A DNA stretch of 39,588 bases from an uncultured Lachnospiraceae bacterium (GTDB lineage Bacteria > Bacillota > Clostridia > Lachnospirales > Lachnospiraceae), in the NCBI GenBank assembly GCA_945868435.1, contig CAMBLG010000019.1:1-39588 (forward strand), written 5' to 3'. Position numbers and translations under genes: made by a program. The notes beneath the pieces are model-generated. The model searched no databases, had not been told where the DNA came from, and saw only the letters and a list, made by a program, of their open reading frames with translations. Positions 24,266 through 32,122 of the stretch are shown one piece after another (position 1 is the first letter of the stretch; the number at the start of each line of letters is the position of its first letter).

Positions 24266-25561
24266 AAACTGATAATACCCACTTTGGGTAATTTCAAACA
24301 TATGCCTAATAGCTTTTTCCCCTGTAACATACCAGCTATCTCCATTCGGTTTCACCAGGCCCACCTGTACCGACTTTCCGGCAGGCGCAATATCTACCGC
24401 CACAGAAACAAAATGCCCTTTCTCTACATAAAAGGTGCCACCAACCATCTTCACACCTGGAGTGAGTTCCCAAGATATATCTGCGCTTCCATCTGACAAC
24501 AGGCTGGCCATATCCGCTTCATCCGACACATATATGATTTCAACTCCCTCATCGGCTGATGCCGGTGACGTATATTCTGTCAGTTCGATGTATTTATCCT
24601 CAATCAGTACCTCCGTCTGGCGGGACACCTCAGCCGCCACGTCTGCCGCGGCGACCGCTGCCATACAGACCGTGCCTGCACTTCCCATGAACAGACAGAA
24701 GGCAACCAGTGCAACGATCACTTTGGATCGCGTTCTTGCCTTGTAAGATTTCTTCACATGTTCTACTCGTTTTCTCATTTCGCTTTTCCTTTCTATCAAA
24801 CCGGATGCCATTCCCGAAACACTTACCTTCTCCTGCATCATCGAAAGCAGCGTTTCAAAGTATCCCTTCATTGTGCCCATTCTTCTGCAGACTGCGTAAT
24901 CGCACGCATACTCACTCCAGAGGTTCACCAAGCGGACATACCACCACGCCACCGGATTGACTGCATGCGCCACAGCCATGATGTATACCAGTCTCTTCAC
25001 CAGCAGATCGTGCTGCTTAATATGTGTCAGTTCGTGCCGGAAAATCACAAGTAGTTCCGCCCGCTCGTAATGTCTGGCAGGAAGCACCACCATGGGATGC
25101 CAGACCCCAGTCACAATCGGCGTCTTCTCGTATTCCGACAAACACAGTCTCACCTTTTGTGGTTTTAAGTTCAATTCCCGGCAAACCTGTATGTACAGTT
25201 CCCGCGTTTTCTCATCATCACATGGCCTGGCCAGCATCATTCTCTTTATTAACCGGATCCGCTCCACAATGTAAAAGCCCAACGCAACAAGTACTCCAAT
25301 TCCCCAGATGATTACAAACAACCGGCCAACCCGAATCTGAAACCCGGTCGGGCAGAACAGATCCCCATACCACCGGTAACCGTGGGAATTCAACTTGCTC
25401 AATATCACATACGCAATTGGCACAATCCAGAAAAACATAAGCAGCTTCAACAGCCTGTATGTTATGTGCAAAAAGCCCATGCGCTCCAGTATTCTCCCTG
25501 CCACAAACCACAGGATTGTTACCAGCGCCCCTGTGGCAGTCGTAAATAGCAGGGGATACAT
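24206..25561 (-). CDS. M56/BlaR1-like membrane metalloprotease antirepressor
   Basis: About 451 residues. Four membrane segments (LLFTTATGALVTILWFV; LLMFFWIVPIAYVILS; LFVIIWGIGVLVALGFYIV; a fourth after the protease domain, SKVIVALVAFCLFMGSAG). The zinc site is HELTHIKQHD with a third ligand Glu in EYACDYAVCR. In BlaR1 this protease cleaves BlaI after a signal. The external part (about 305-451) has no penicillin-binding SxxK motif; it is a small beta-rich domain ending RNTSNDVVNATGRYGIW, so the ligand is not a beta-lactam by sequence. ATG at 25561 is chosen; GTG at 25579, overlapping blaI, is possible. Its last 45 codons are echoed at 16981. Confidence 0.9.
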   Translation of the reverse strand: MYPLLFTTATGALVTILWFVAGRILERMGFLHITYRLLKLLMFFWIVPIAYVILSKLNSHGYRWYGDLFCPTGFQIRVGRLFVIIWGIGVLVALGFYIVERIRLIKRMMLARPCDDEKTRELYIQVCRELNLKPQKVRLCLSEYEKTPIVTGVWHPMVVLPARHYERAELLVIFRHELTHIKQHDLLVKRLVYIMAVAHAVNPVAWWYVRLVNLWSEYACDYAVCRRMGTMKGYFETLLSMMQEKVSVSGMASGLIERKSEMRKRVEHVKKSYKARTRSKVIVALVAFCLFMGSAGTVCMAAVAAADVAAEVSRQTEVLIEDKYIELTEYTSPASADEGVEIIYVSDEADMASLLSDGSADISWELTPGVKMVGGTFYVEKGHFVSVAVDIAPAGKSVQVGLVKPNGDSWYVTGEKAIRHMFEITQSGYYQFFIRNTSNDVVNATGRYGIW

Positions 25562-25565
25562 AATA

Positions 25566-25952
25566 TCAATCGTCCTCACTCTCCATCAACTCCTTTATTT
25601 TGGCGACCTCTTCCTTCGACAATTCCTGCGAATCACAGAGTGCAGCCACCAGCCTGGAGGGTTTTCCCCCAAACCAAAAGGCGGTCTGTTCCTGCAACAG
25701 CTTGGCTTTGTACTCCTGCTCGCTTTTTTCCGCATGCACATACGAAGCCTTCCCCTTGCGATAGGTGCTGACAAACCCCTTTTCCGCCATCTTATGCAGG
25801 AACGTGACAACGGTGGTCCGTGCATAGTTCTTATCGTAACGGACCGCAAGCTCACGGATCAGATCCTGCACTGCAATATCCTCCCGGACATCCCATATCG
25901 TTTTCATAATCAGGCACTCGCAGCCACTCAGTTCTCCCATAAATGCTTCCAT
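25566..25952 (-). CDS. BlaI/MecI/CopY-family repressor
   Basis: A 128-residue winged-helix repressor: ELSGCECLIMKTIWDVRED (helices 1-2), VQDLIRELAVRYDKNYARTT and VVTFLHKMAEKGFVSTYRKG (recognition helix and wing), then the dimerisation helices (about 75-128) ending VAKIKELMESEDD. The cleaved bond region in BlaI (Asn-Phe) is not obvious here. The ribosome site GAGG lies before ATG with 8-nt spacing. It overlaps the BlaR1-like gene region and the pair is likely autoregulated from the palindromic promoter 33 bp upstream. Confidence 0.94.
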   Translation of the reverse strand: MEAFMGELSGCECLIMKTIWDVREDIAVQDLIRELAVRYDKNYARTTVVTFLHKMAEKGFVSTYRKGKASYVHAEKSEQEYKAKLLQEQTAFWFGGKPSRLVAALCDSQELSKEEVAKIKELMESEDD

Positions 25953-25984
25953 ATCTTTTACCTCGCGTCTATTTTATTAATCAT

Positions 25985-26017
25985 GTCTATTATAATAGTC
26001 GCATTGGATTTATGCAA
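25985..26017 (-). promoter_or_regulatory. blaI promoter with palindrome over the -10 box
   Basis: Minus strand TTGCAT (26012-26017), 17 bp, TATAAT (25989-25994), within CTATTATAATAG (perfect 12-bp palindrome; 16-bp in 23347-23362). Position over the -10 suits repression by BlaI and autoregulation. Confidence 0.78.
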
Positions 26018-26064
26018 CTGCTTTTTAATACGCAGCCTTGAAAGCATTTAATTCCCACGAAACA

Positions 26065-26159
26065 AAAAAGTGCAGTCTCCACGGACCACACCTTGCATAT
26101 AAACAATTTAGGATGCTATGCGTTTGCAGGCATTGAGTTTGCCACTTCCTGCACTTTTT
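26065..26159 (-). terminator. Long inverted repeat, likely terminator of the CPBP gene
   Basis: AAAAAGTGCAG (26065-26075) and CTGCACTTTTT (26149-26159) are perfect 11-bp complements 73 bp apart. On the minus strand the structure ends in a T-run, 117 bp beyond the stop of the CPBP gene. The large interior may itself fold (TGCAGG/CCTGCA). The stretch 25953-26275 holds no gene I can support. Confidence 0.5.
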
Positions 26160-26275
26160 CCAATGAAATACAGGCAACGGCAGCCCGCCATTGCACACGC
26201 CCTGACGAAACTGCCGTTTAAATCGAATATAATATTCCAAATACTCCGAACATCCCAACCGACTGGTTACAATTA

Positions 26276-27280
26276 TTACTGCGCCACTGCGGACTCCACC
26301 GTTGTCTCTACTTCCCCATCCTTATTCTTGCGGGTCAGCAGCCAAATGATGCCAATTACATAGACCAGTGTACAGATCAGGCTTCCCTCCATACCGAAGT
26401 CGCCACCATTCAACAGCTCCTTACCTTCAACCGGGTTCATGGTGAGGAATGTATTGCCCAGCGACATTCCACTAACCTTGATTCCATAGAAATTTCCCTG
26501 CACCAGATTCCAGACCGTGTGGAATGCACCAATTCCCCAAATGCTTCCTCTTCTCACGAAATACAGAGATGCAAAGATACCGAACAGTGTCAGGTTAACA
26601 ATAGCCAGCACACTGATTCCGCTGTTCAGAAGATGCAGTGCTGCAAAAAGCAGAGAGTTTGCCAATACGGCTGCGTATACCGGATATCTGCGGGCATAAG
26701 AGCCCAGGAAATATCCACGGCAGAGCACTTCCTCTGCCATGCCCTGTACCATGTAGCCCAGCAGGTACAAGACAAAAATTCCAATGGAAAATTCCGGCGA
26801 GATTCCGCCGAACTTCAATCCTCCGGTGAGCAGTCCAAGTCCCACGCAAACGGAGAAAAATGCAAATCCTGCAAGAATTCCAATCCCATACTCTTTCAAA
26901 ATATCCTTCTTCACGAAACCAAGTGTACGCAGCTTACGCTTCTGAAGAAGACGACAGAACAAAAATACCACCAGAATTATCATGATATCAGAAAATAGCA
27001 TCACGATCGAATATACATCCGATGACATCAGTTTCTGCTGTAGTGCCATAGTCGCTTCCAAAATGGCCTGTGAATCTCCGCTGGCAGCCGCATCCATGTA
27101 CCCTTTATCGGTGAACATCATGATCAACTCCGCCGGAATCATAATCAACATTTGTGCAAACGTACTTGCAATAAAAACCACAACAAAGATCAAAAGCTCC
27201 AGTATCCAGATCAAGCCTTTCTTAGCCTCCGCCGCTTCCTGCATGCAACGCGAGCGTGGCAGTAATTCCTTCATGTTCAT
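26276..27280 (-). CDS. CPBP-family intramembrane protease
   Basis: The 334-residue protein has about eight membrane segments and the CPBP (Abi/CaaX-like) motifs: AEEVLCRGYFLGSYARR with the paired Glu and Arg (near 182-198), FAALHLLNSG and HTVWNLVQGNF supplying metal-binding His. A Phe-rich N-terminus and hydrophilic N-terminal loop (MDAAASGDSQAILEATMALQ) are outside the active core. In bacteria such proteins often give immunity to or process peptides (for example bacteriocins) or act in signalling; no partner peptide gene is recognised nearby. Ribosome site GGAGG 7 nt before ATG; promoter at 27319-27347. Confidence 0.92.
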   Translation of the reverse strand: MNMKELLPRSRCMQEAAEAKKGLIWILELLIFVVVFIASTFAQMLIMIPAELIMMFTDKGYMDAAASGDSQAILEATMALQQKLMSSDVYSIVMLFSDIMIILVVFLFCRLLQKRKLRTLGFVKKDILKEYGIGILAGFAFFSVCVGLGLLTGGLKFGGISPEFSIGIFVLYLLGYMVQGMAEEVLCRGYFLGSYARRYPVYAAVLANSLLFAALHLLNSGISVLAIVNLTLFGIFASLYFVRRGSIWGIGAFHTVWNLVQGNFYGIKVSGMSLGNTFLTMNPVEGKELLNGGDFGMEGSLICTLVYVIGIIWLLTRKNKDGEVETTVESAVAQ

Positions 27281-27318
27281 AACAAATCCTCCTGTTTACC
27301 TTAAAATCCTTTTTATAA

Positions 27319-27347
27319 ATTATAACGCATTTTTCCACTTGTGTCTC
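27319..27347 (-). promoter_or_regulatory. Promoter of the CPBP gene
   Basis: Minus strand GAGACA (27342-27347), 17 bp, TATAAT (27319-27324); leader of about 30 nt. Confidence 0.65.
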
Positions 27348-27385
27348 TTAAGATTGCCTTAACACTGGGTTAACATTCTGACTTT

Positions 27386-28165
27386 TCACTCCAATGTCCG
27401 CATCCAGCGCTTTTTCCGGAAGATTACAACGGAAATCAGAAGGCGAACAACCTCCTCCATGGAGAGAATAAAGTAAACATAGGTAATCGGCAGGTCAAAC
27501 ACGAAGGCCGACAACAGGCCAAGTGGCACACCGAAGATCCACGTGCCGATCAAATCCACCCACATGACATACTGGGTTTTTCCTCCGCTTCGGATGATGC
27601 CACCCCCCAGAATCATATTCTGCACCTTCACCGGAGACACGATGGCAAATACCACCAGAAGCTGGTATGCCATGGTGCGCACCTGCGGCTCCACATTGTA
27701 GATTCGCACATAAAACTTCCCCAGAAGAACCAGCGCAACGGAGAGGACCAGGGAGCCTGCCAGTCCATACCACATCAGTCTCTTGGAATCCTTGTAAGCT
27801 TTATCGTACTCCTCGTTGCCAAGGGATTTTCCGATGAGAATTCCCGCGGCCTGCGCCAGTCCGCTGAGTGCTCCGATCATCAGCCCCTGAATTGGTCCTG
27901 TCATGGTCATTGCCGCGCAGGCATCGGTTCCAATATTACCATAGATGGCAGCATACACATTTTCACCGAGACTCCACATAAACTCGCAAACGAGAATCGG
28001 CGCAAGAATACCAAGGTACTGCATGCGCTCTGCGTGGGCAAACCTGCAGGAAAAAGGCATTTTGTACTGTCGCTTTTGCAGCTGGACAAACAAAAGTACC
28101 AATGTTACAACGCAGGCTGCAATCTGGGCGATCACGCTGGCGATTGCTGCCCCCCGCACGTCTGG
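27386..28165 (-). pseudogene. MATE-family efflux transporter, C-terminal part only
   Basis: The minus-strand frame, about 258 codons, matches the second half of a MATE exporter: DVRGAAIASVIAQIAA at its left end, MWSLGENVYAAIYGNIG, SGLAQAAGILIGKSLGNEE and ILGGGIIRSGGKTQYVMWVD, ending in basic residues. Full-length MATE proteins have about 450 residues and twelve helices; only about the last six remain. Upstream the sequence changes at about 28165-28175 into a LacI-family gene in another frame, so a deletion joint removed the first half. The ORF is longer than the homologous part by out-of-frame LacI sequence. Confidence 0.88.
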
Positions 28166-28169
28166 CCGG

Positions 28170-28690
28170 ATTCTGTCCCACCGTGGTAAGTGTTGGATGG
28201 ACTTTCTCACACAGGCCGATGTTATCAAAGCCGACAATGGAAAGCTGCTTCGGAACCTGTATGCCATTGGCCTGCGCGAACTGCATCAGCTCGATCGCGT
28301 AGACGTCTGACACCACAAACGGGATGTGCATATTATCCCGGAGTTTCTCATAATCCGAATCGCAGAAACCGATGAGAACAAGTCCATCCATATTCCACAT
28401 GGACGCAAAACGGATGATCTCATTCCATTCCGTCGTTGCCTTCACCATCATAAAATAGCCATTCTTTTCCAATTCATAAAGGAGCGCATTCAAAGAAGAT
28501 GCAATAAATGCATCTTCCAGTACGCGCCCCTCGTATTTTTCATGGTCGTTTACCACCACGCCCACGATTCTTGAGTTGTTTTGAGACAGTAAAATCCCAG
28601 CCATGCTCGGAACATACTGACGCTGTTCCAAAAGCTGTTGCACCCGCTTTACCGTCTCATCTGAATGTCCCTCCCACCTATGTGAGCTTC
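28170..28690 (-). pseudogene. LacI-family regulator, damaged in three places
   Basis: Minus-strand frame with SDETVKRVQQLLEQRQYVPS (hinge region) and RIVGVVVNDHEKYE (first strand). The N-terminal DNA-binding helix-turn-helix is missing. Then HIPFVV is joined directly to SDVYAIELMQFAQANGIQVP, two segments that lie about 100 residues apart in normal LacI proteins, so an in-frame internal deletion has removed most of the effector-binding core. The end TLTTVGQ runs out of frame into the MATE remnant. The gene cannot give a working repressor. Confidence 0.85.
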
Positions 28691-28791
28691 TTCTAATATC
28701 AGATTACGAAATTTTACTAAAATTTTCAACGGTTAATCGCGTAACCTCATCCAAAATTCGAGTTCGATTTTTATGCATTTTGCCAGAATTA

Positions 28792-29334
28792 CTATGATTT
28801 CGAAGTCTTTGCACACATGACGGAAGTAACAACGATCAGCCCGCTCATAACCCCCGGCACCAGCATTCCCAGCAGAATCGGGAACAGCAGATTGCGTAAT
28901 TCCAACCTTCTGTATGCAATCGCGGTTACCGCACACTGCCCCACAAGCTGCACCGTCCCCAGGATCAACACCATCCGAAACAGCTTTTTCAGTTGAAAAC
29001 GCAGAATACTTCTGCGGGACACCGGCAGATACTGAAGCTTTTCCATTATGGATTTCCGCTTTCGTTCTTCTGTAATGGTCGTGTACGGATTCATGTATAA
29101 AACCAGGCCTATCCACAGCAGATAAGTCATCAGAACATACATCATCTGATCCAGGCTGTCCCCGCCATATTCCTGAGACGGAATCCAGAACAATGCGGTG
29201 CCAACTGACAGCAGAATTCCGGCTCCCAGCCATGCGCCCACACTTGAAACCTCCCAGGTCTGCAGATTTTTATAGAATTCCTGAAGCAGCCGCACCTGTC
29301 CGCGGGTCCGGTCCTTCCTCTCGTTTTTGTCCAT
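28792..29334 (-). CDS. ABC exporter-type membrane protein (180 residues)
   Basis: A 180-residue protein with about four membrane segments (GAWLGAGILLSVGTALFWIP; MMYVLMTYLLWIGLVLYMN; MVLILGTVQLVGQCAVTAIA; LLFPILLGMLVPGVMSGLIV) and a basic loop RKRKSIMEKLQYLPVSRR of the ABC-2 permease type. It is the last gene of the GntR operon after the second ATPase. Start: ATG 29334, with GGAGG 5 nt upstream; an ORF from 29367 would swallow the ribosome site. No clear substrate. Confidence 0.75.
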   Translation of the reverse strand: MDKNERKDRTRGQVRLLQEFYKNLQTWEVSSVGAWLGAGILLSVGTALFWIPSQEYGGDSLDQMMYVLMTYLLWIGLVLYMNPYTTITEERKRKSIMEKLQYLPVSRRSILRFQLKKLFRMVLILGTVQLVGQCAVTAIAYRRLELRNLLFPILLGMLVPGVMSGLIVVTSVMCAKTSKS

Positions 29335-29402
29335 ACGCACCTCCTGTCCACACTCCATTCCATGCATGTTTCCTCAATAGAAAATGTGTCATCAAATCCA
29401 TT

Positions 29403-30068
29403 CTATTCCCACAACTGATCCCGGTTCTCTCCAAAATACGTCATCTTTCCCTGCTCTAAAATGCCAATGTAATCCATCTGCTTTTTCAGTTCCGAATCGA
29501 TGTGGCTGGTCATGAGCACCGCCGCCTCCTGCTTCTTAATCACCTCATGCAGAATTTTGAAAAAATCGATTCGAAACACCGGATCCATTCCTGCCGTCAC
29601 CTCGTCCAGCACATAGAGCAGTGGATGATGCGCCATGGCAAATGCCATCTGAAACTTCATCCGTTCCCCTCGGGACATCTTGCCATAGGTTTTTGCCGCC
29701 GATACCTTCATCGTCTCCATTGCATTTCCAAACAATTCCCGGTCAAAATCATCGTAAAAATTCCGCATCAGATCAACGTTCTGGGATCCGGTCCGCTCCT
29801 CGAAAAAAGCATTGTCCTCCGACACGAATCCGACTTGATTGCGAAAAGCCGTTCCGTGGGTGTAGTGCTCCACACCGTCAATACGAATAAGACCATCGTA
29901 ACGCTTTTTCTCCTGCATCAGATACTTGATACAGGTAGTCTTGCCCGCGCCGTTTGCACCCACCAGTCCCATCATATAACCTGCAGGAAGCGAAAAATTA
30001 ATATCCTGCAGCCGGAACCGTCCAAAGATCCCTGTCACATGATCAAATTCCAATATTATACGTTCCAT
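29403..30068 (-). CDS. ABC exporter ATP-binding protein (second ATPase of GntR operon)
   Basis: A 221-residue ATPase: Walker A GANGAGKT (residues 37-44), Q-loop GFVSEDNAFFEERTG, signature MSRGERMKFQMAFAMA, Walker B LLYVLDEVTAGMDP and switch MTSHIDSE. The Q-loop Gln is again replaced (SED). The start overlaps the GntR gene by 13 bp. It is similar in layout to YtrB-type ATPases. Confidence 0.93.
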   Translation of the reverse strand: MERIILEFDHVTGIFGRFRLQDINFSLPAGYMMGLVGANGAGKTTCIKYLMQEKKRYDGLIRIDGVEHYTHGTAFRNQVGFVSEDNAFFEERTGSQNVDLMRNFYDDFDRELFGNAMETMKVSAAKTYGKMSRGERMKFQMAFAMAHHPLLYVLDEVTAGMDPVFRIDFFKILHEVIKKQEAAVLMTSHIDSELKKQMDYIGILEQGKMTYFGENRDQLWE

Positions 30069-30427
30069 TCTGTATCCACCATCTCCTTCAACTCTTCACA
30101 GCTCAGTCCTGCCTGCTTCGCGTCTTCCACCAGTTCGCCGAGCCTTTTTTCCAGCATCATGAGCTGCTTTTCCCGCAAATAATCGGTATTGTACTCGCAG
30201 ACGTAGAAGCCCTTTCCCGCCACGGACCGAATCAGCCCCTCTTTCTCCAATTCCTCATATGCGCGTTTGGTCGTAATGACGCTGACATTCAGTTCACCGG
30301 CCAGCCCGCGAATGGAAGGCAGCGCTTCCCCTGCCGACAGATCACCGGTCACAATCGCATTTTTCAATTGATTTATAATCTGCTCATAAATTGCCAGGGT
30401 TCCCTGCGGCTGAATCACAAGTTTCAC
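30056..30427 (-). CDS. GntR-family (YtrA-like) repressor
   Basis: A 123-residue protein with an N-terminal winged helix (GTLAIYEQIINQLKNAIVTG, ALPSIRGLAGELNVSVITT, KRAYEELEKEGLIRSVAGKG) and only a short two-helix C-terminus, the pattern of the YtrA subfamily, which represses its own ABC operon. GTG at 30427 is chosen: GGGAGG lies 7-8 nt upstream and the upstream ORF has no matching sequence. It overlaps the upstream membrane protein by 4 bp (GTGA). Probable target: the operon promoter at 32061-32089. Confidence 0.92.
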   Translation of the reverse strand: MKLVIQPQGTLAIYEQIINQLKNAIVTGDLSAGEALPSIRGLAGELNVSVITTKRAYEELEKEGLIRSVAGKGFYVCEYNTDYLREKQLMMLEKRLGELVEDAKQAGLSCEELKEMVDTEWNV

Positions 30428-31122
30428 AGTTTTTCCTCCCTTATCGCAAACAATGCCTCTTCCTGCATCGTTTTCCAATATCCCACGTACCTTGCGGCGA
30501 ACAACAGTGCCAGTGCCGTCAGGCATCCGATCAGCACCTGCTCCCAACGGGCCTGCGCTAAGATGCCGCCCTCTACCGCCGCAGAAACATAGATCAACTG
30601 CAGAATAATTATCAAAACGCAGCCAATCACCCGAACCGCAATCCTTCCCCAGCGACTGATGTCCAAATCCTCGCCCCCTTGGTTAGAAGCCGCCGCATCC
30701 ACGCCCACACCGAAAAGGGAATACAGCAGCATATTACACGCTGCACCCAGAGTTCCCAGCCAGTCATTGCCAAATGCCATGCTGACAATCGCTCCCACGA
30801 TGCCCAGCAGCGTATGCAGGACAACCTTGAACCGATAGGTTCCGCGGATATAGGTTTGTCGCATCTGTGCATCCATGGGGCATAAAAACAAAATCTTTGG
30901 CATCCGAATCGGACAGAACACCGACTCCAATGTACACCACGCCATAGGAATTGCCAGTGCCAGATAAATTCCGGCTCCCGTACCTGTGTCATAAAATTTA
31001 TAAGGGGCCGGAAGTACGAAAAAGGCATATGCGATCCAAAACGCATTTAGCCCCATCTGCCGTTTATCCGCCCCGCTTTCCCGTAACCCGGATACATATT
31101 GTCTTACTATCAATCGCAGCAT
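30424..31122 (-). CDS. ABC exporter-type membrane protein (232 residues)
   Basis: The 232-residue protein has about six membrane segments (AFWIAYAFFVLP, IYLALAIPMAWCTLES, LLGIVGAIVSMAFGNDWLG, CNMLLYSLFGVGVDAA, IAVRVIGCVLIIILQLIYVS, VLIGCLTALALLFAARYVG). No ATPase motifs; taken as the membrane partner of the ATPase encoded 59 bp upstream. Ribosome site GGGGAG 4 nt before ATG. Stop overlaps the GntR start. Confidence 0.75.
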   Translation of the reverse strand: MLRLIVRQYVSGLRESGADKRQMGLNAFWIAYAFFVLPAPYKFYDTGTGAGIYLALAIPMAWCTLESVFCPIRMPKILFLCPMDAQMRQTYIRGTYRFKVVLHTLLGIVGAIVSMAFGNDWLGTLGAACNMLLYSLFGVGVDAAASNQGGEDLDISRWGRIAVRVIGCVLIIILQLIYVSAAVEGGILAQARWEQVLIGCLTALALLFAARYVGYWKTMQEEALFAIREEKL

Positions 31123-31181
31123 ATTGCTCCCCTCTTTTCTCAGATTTCCCCGTAAAAGTTATTTCATTGGCTTTTGGATTG

Positions 31182-32024
31182 TCACCTTTTCGTGATAAAA
31201 TACATCAGTTCCTCAATGGTGGGCACAGCTACCGTAAGATCCCGGTCATCCGGCAGTCTGCGACTATTCTTCACAAGTGCCCGCGTGCCGTGCTCCCCCT
31301 CTTCCACATGAATGACCAGTTCCCTGGCAATTGCCTTAATCTGCCACGGCTCGCCGGTGACCAGCCGGTATGATTCCCGCAAGGTCTCGATATCGCCGGA
31401 GAATACGCTTTTTCCGTTTTCCAGATAGAGAATGTAGTCGGCCACCCGGTCCAGATCATCCGTAAGATGGGTGGAGAGAATAACGCTCCTTGTACCGTCC
31501 GCGATAAACTCCTTCAACACCCGGAAAAATTCCCGGCGAAACTCCCGGTCAAAATTTCCGGTAGGTTCATCCAGCACAAGCAGCTTTGCATCATGCGCCA
31601 GTGCAAATGCAAACTGAAACTTCAATTTTTCACCTCTGGAAAGCGACCGGTATCTGCACTTCGACTTCAGACCAAACCGCTCCAGATATGTCTCCAATGT
31701 TCTGCCGCTATAATTCTTAAAAAACTTCCCGTACCTTTCCCCGTTGGCAGTTAAGGTCAATCCCCCGTCAAACATATCTTCCAGAAGCACAACTCCGGTC
31801 TCCTCCCGAATTGCCACTTCGTGATCAGCATAGCTCATTCCATCAATTGTGACCGTCCCCGCATTTGGCTGATACAGCCCAAGAATCACGTGCAAAAGCG
31901 TTGTCTTTCCCGCTCCGTTGGGTCCAATCAGTCCCAGAATGTACCCTTCCGGAAGCTGCATGGATATATCTTCCAGGCAAAATTTACCGAGTCGCTTCGT
32001 GATGTTCTCTAATTCCACAAGCAT
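31182..32024 (-). CDS. ABC exporter ATP-binding protein (first ATPase of GntR operon)
   Basis: The 280-residue ATPase has Walker A GPNGAGKT (residues about 37-44), signature SLSRGEKLKFQFAFALA, Walker B KLLVLDEPTGNFD and switch STHLTDDLD. An extension after 205 (YRLVTGEPWQIKAIARELVI) is like other YtrB/BcrA-type ATPases. ATG 32024 is chosen with GGAGG 7 nt upstream. It is first in the operon of two ATPases, two membrane proteins and GntR. Confidence 0.94.
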   Translation of the reverse strand: MLVELENITKRLGKFCLEDISMQLPEGYILGLIGPNGAGKTTLLHVILGLYQPNAGTVTIDGMSYADHEVAIREETGVVLLEDMFDGGLTLTANGERYGKFFKNYSGRTLETYLERFGLKSKCRYRSLSRGEKLKFQFAFALAHDAKLLVLDEPTGNFDREFRREFFRVLKEFIADGTRSVILSTHLTDDLDRVADYILYLENGKSVFSGDIETLRESYRLVTGEPWQIKAIARELVIHVEEGEHGTRALVKNSRRLPDDRDLTVAVPTIEELMYFITKR

Positions 32025-32060
32025 AGGTTTTCCTCCATGTGCATAAACCATATATATCTA

Positions 32061-32089
32061 TATATACAGTTCATGTACATATTTGTCAA
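32061..32089 (-). promoter_or_regulatory. Strong promoter of the GntR/ABC operon
   Basis: Minus strand perfect TTGACA (32084-32089), 17 bp, TATATA (32061-32066). The spacer carries ATGTACAT (palindrome) and the -10 region the alternating TATATATCTATATATA; both are near-dyads that could bind the GntR regulator. Confidence 0.8.
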
Positions 32090-32122
32090 GAGGGTTCTGC
32101 CATTTTTATAAATCCATCGTTA

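Noticed and set aside
26025..26258. 77-residue minus-strand ORF between blaI and the CPBP gene
   Set aside because: Covers the inverted repeat and the blaI promoter's upstream edge; composition unlike a protein (many Cys, Arg, Trp) and no ribosome site.
28709..28725. AAATTTTA/TAAAATTT dyad as a LacI-family operator
   Set aside because: Position before the LacI remnant is suggestive, but AT-rich dyads of 8 bp are common in this DNA and the regulator is destroyed, so I do not call it.
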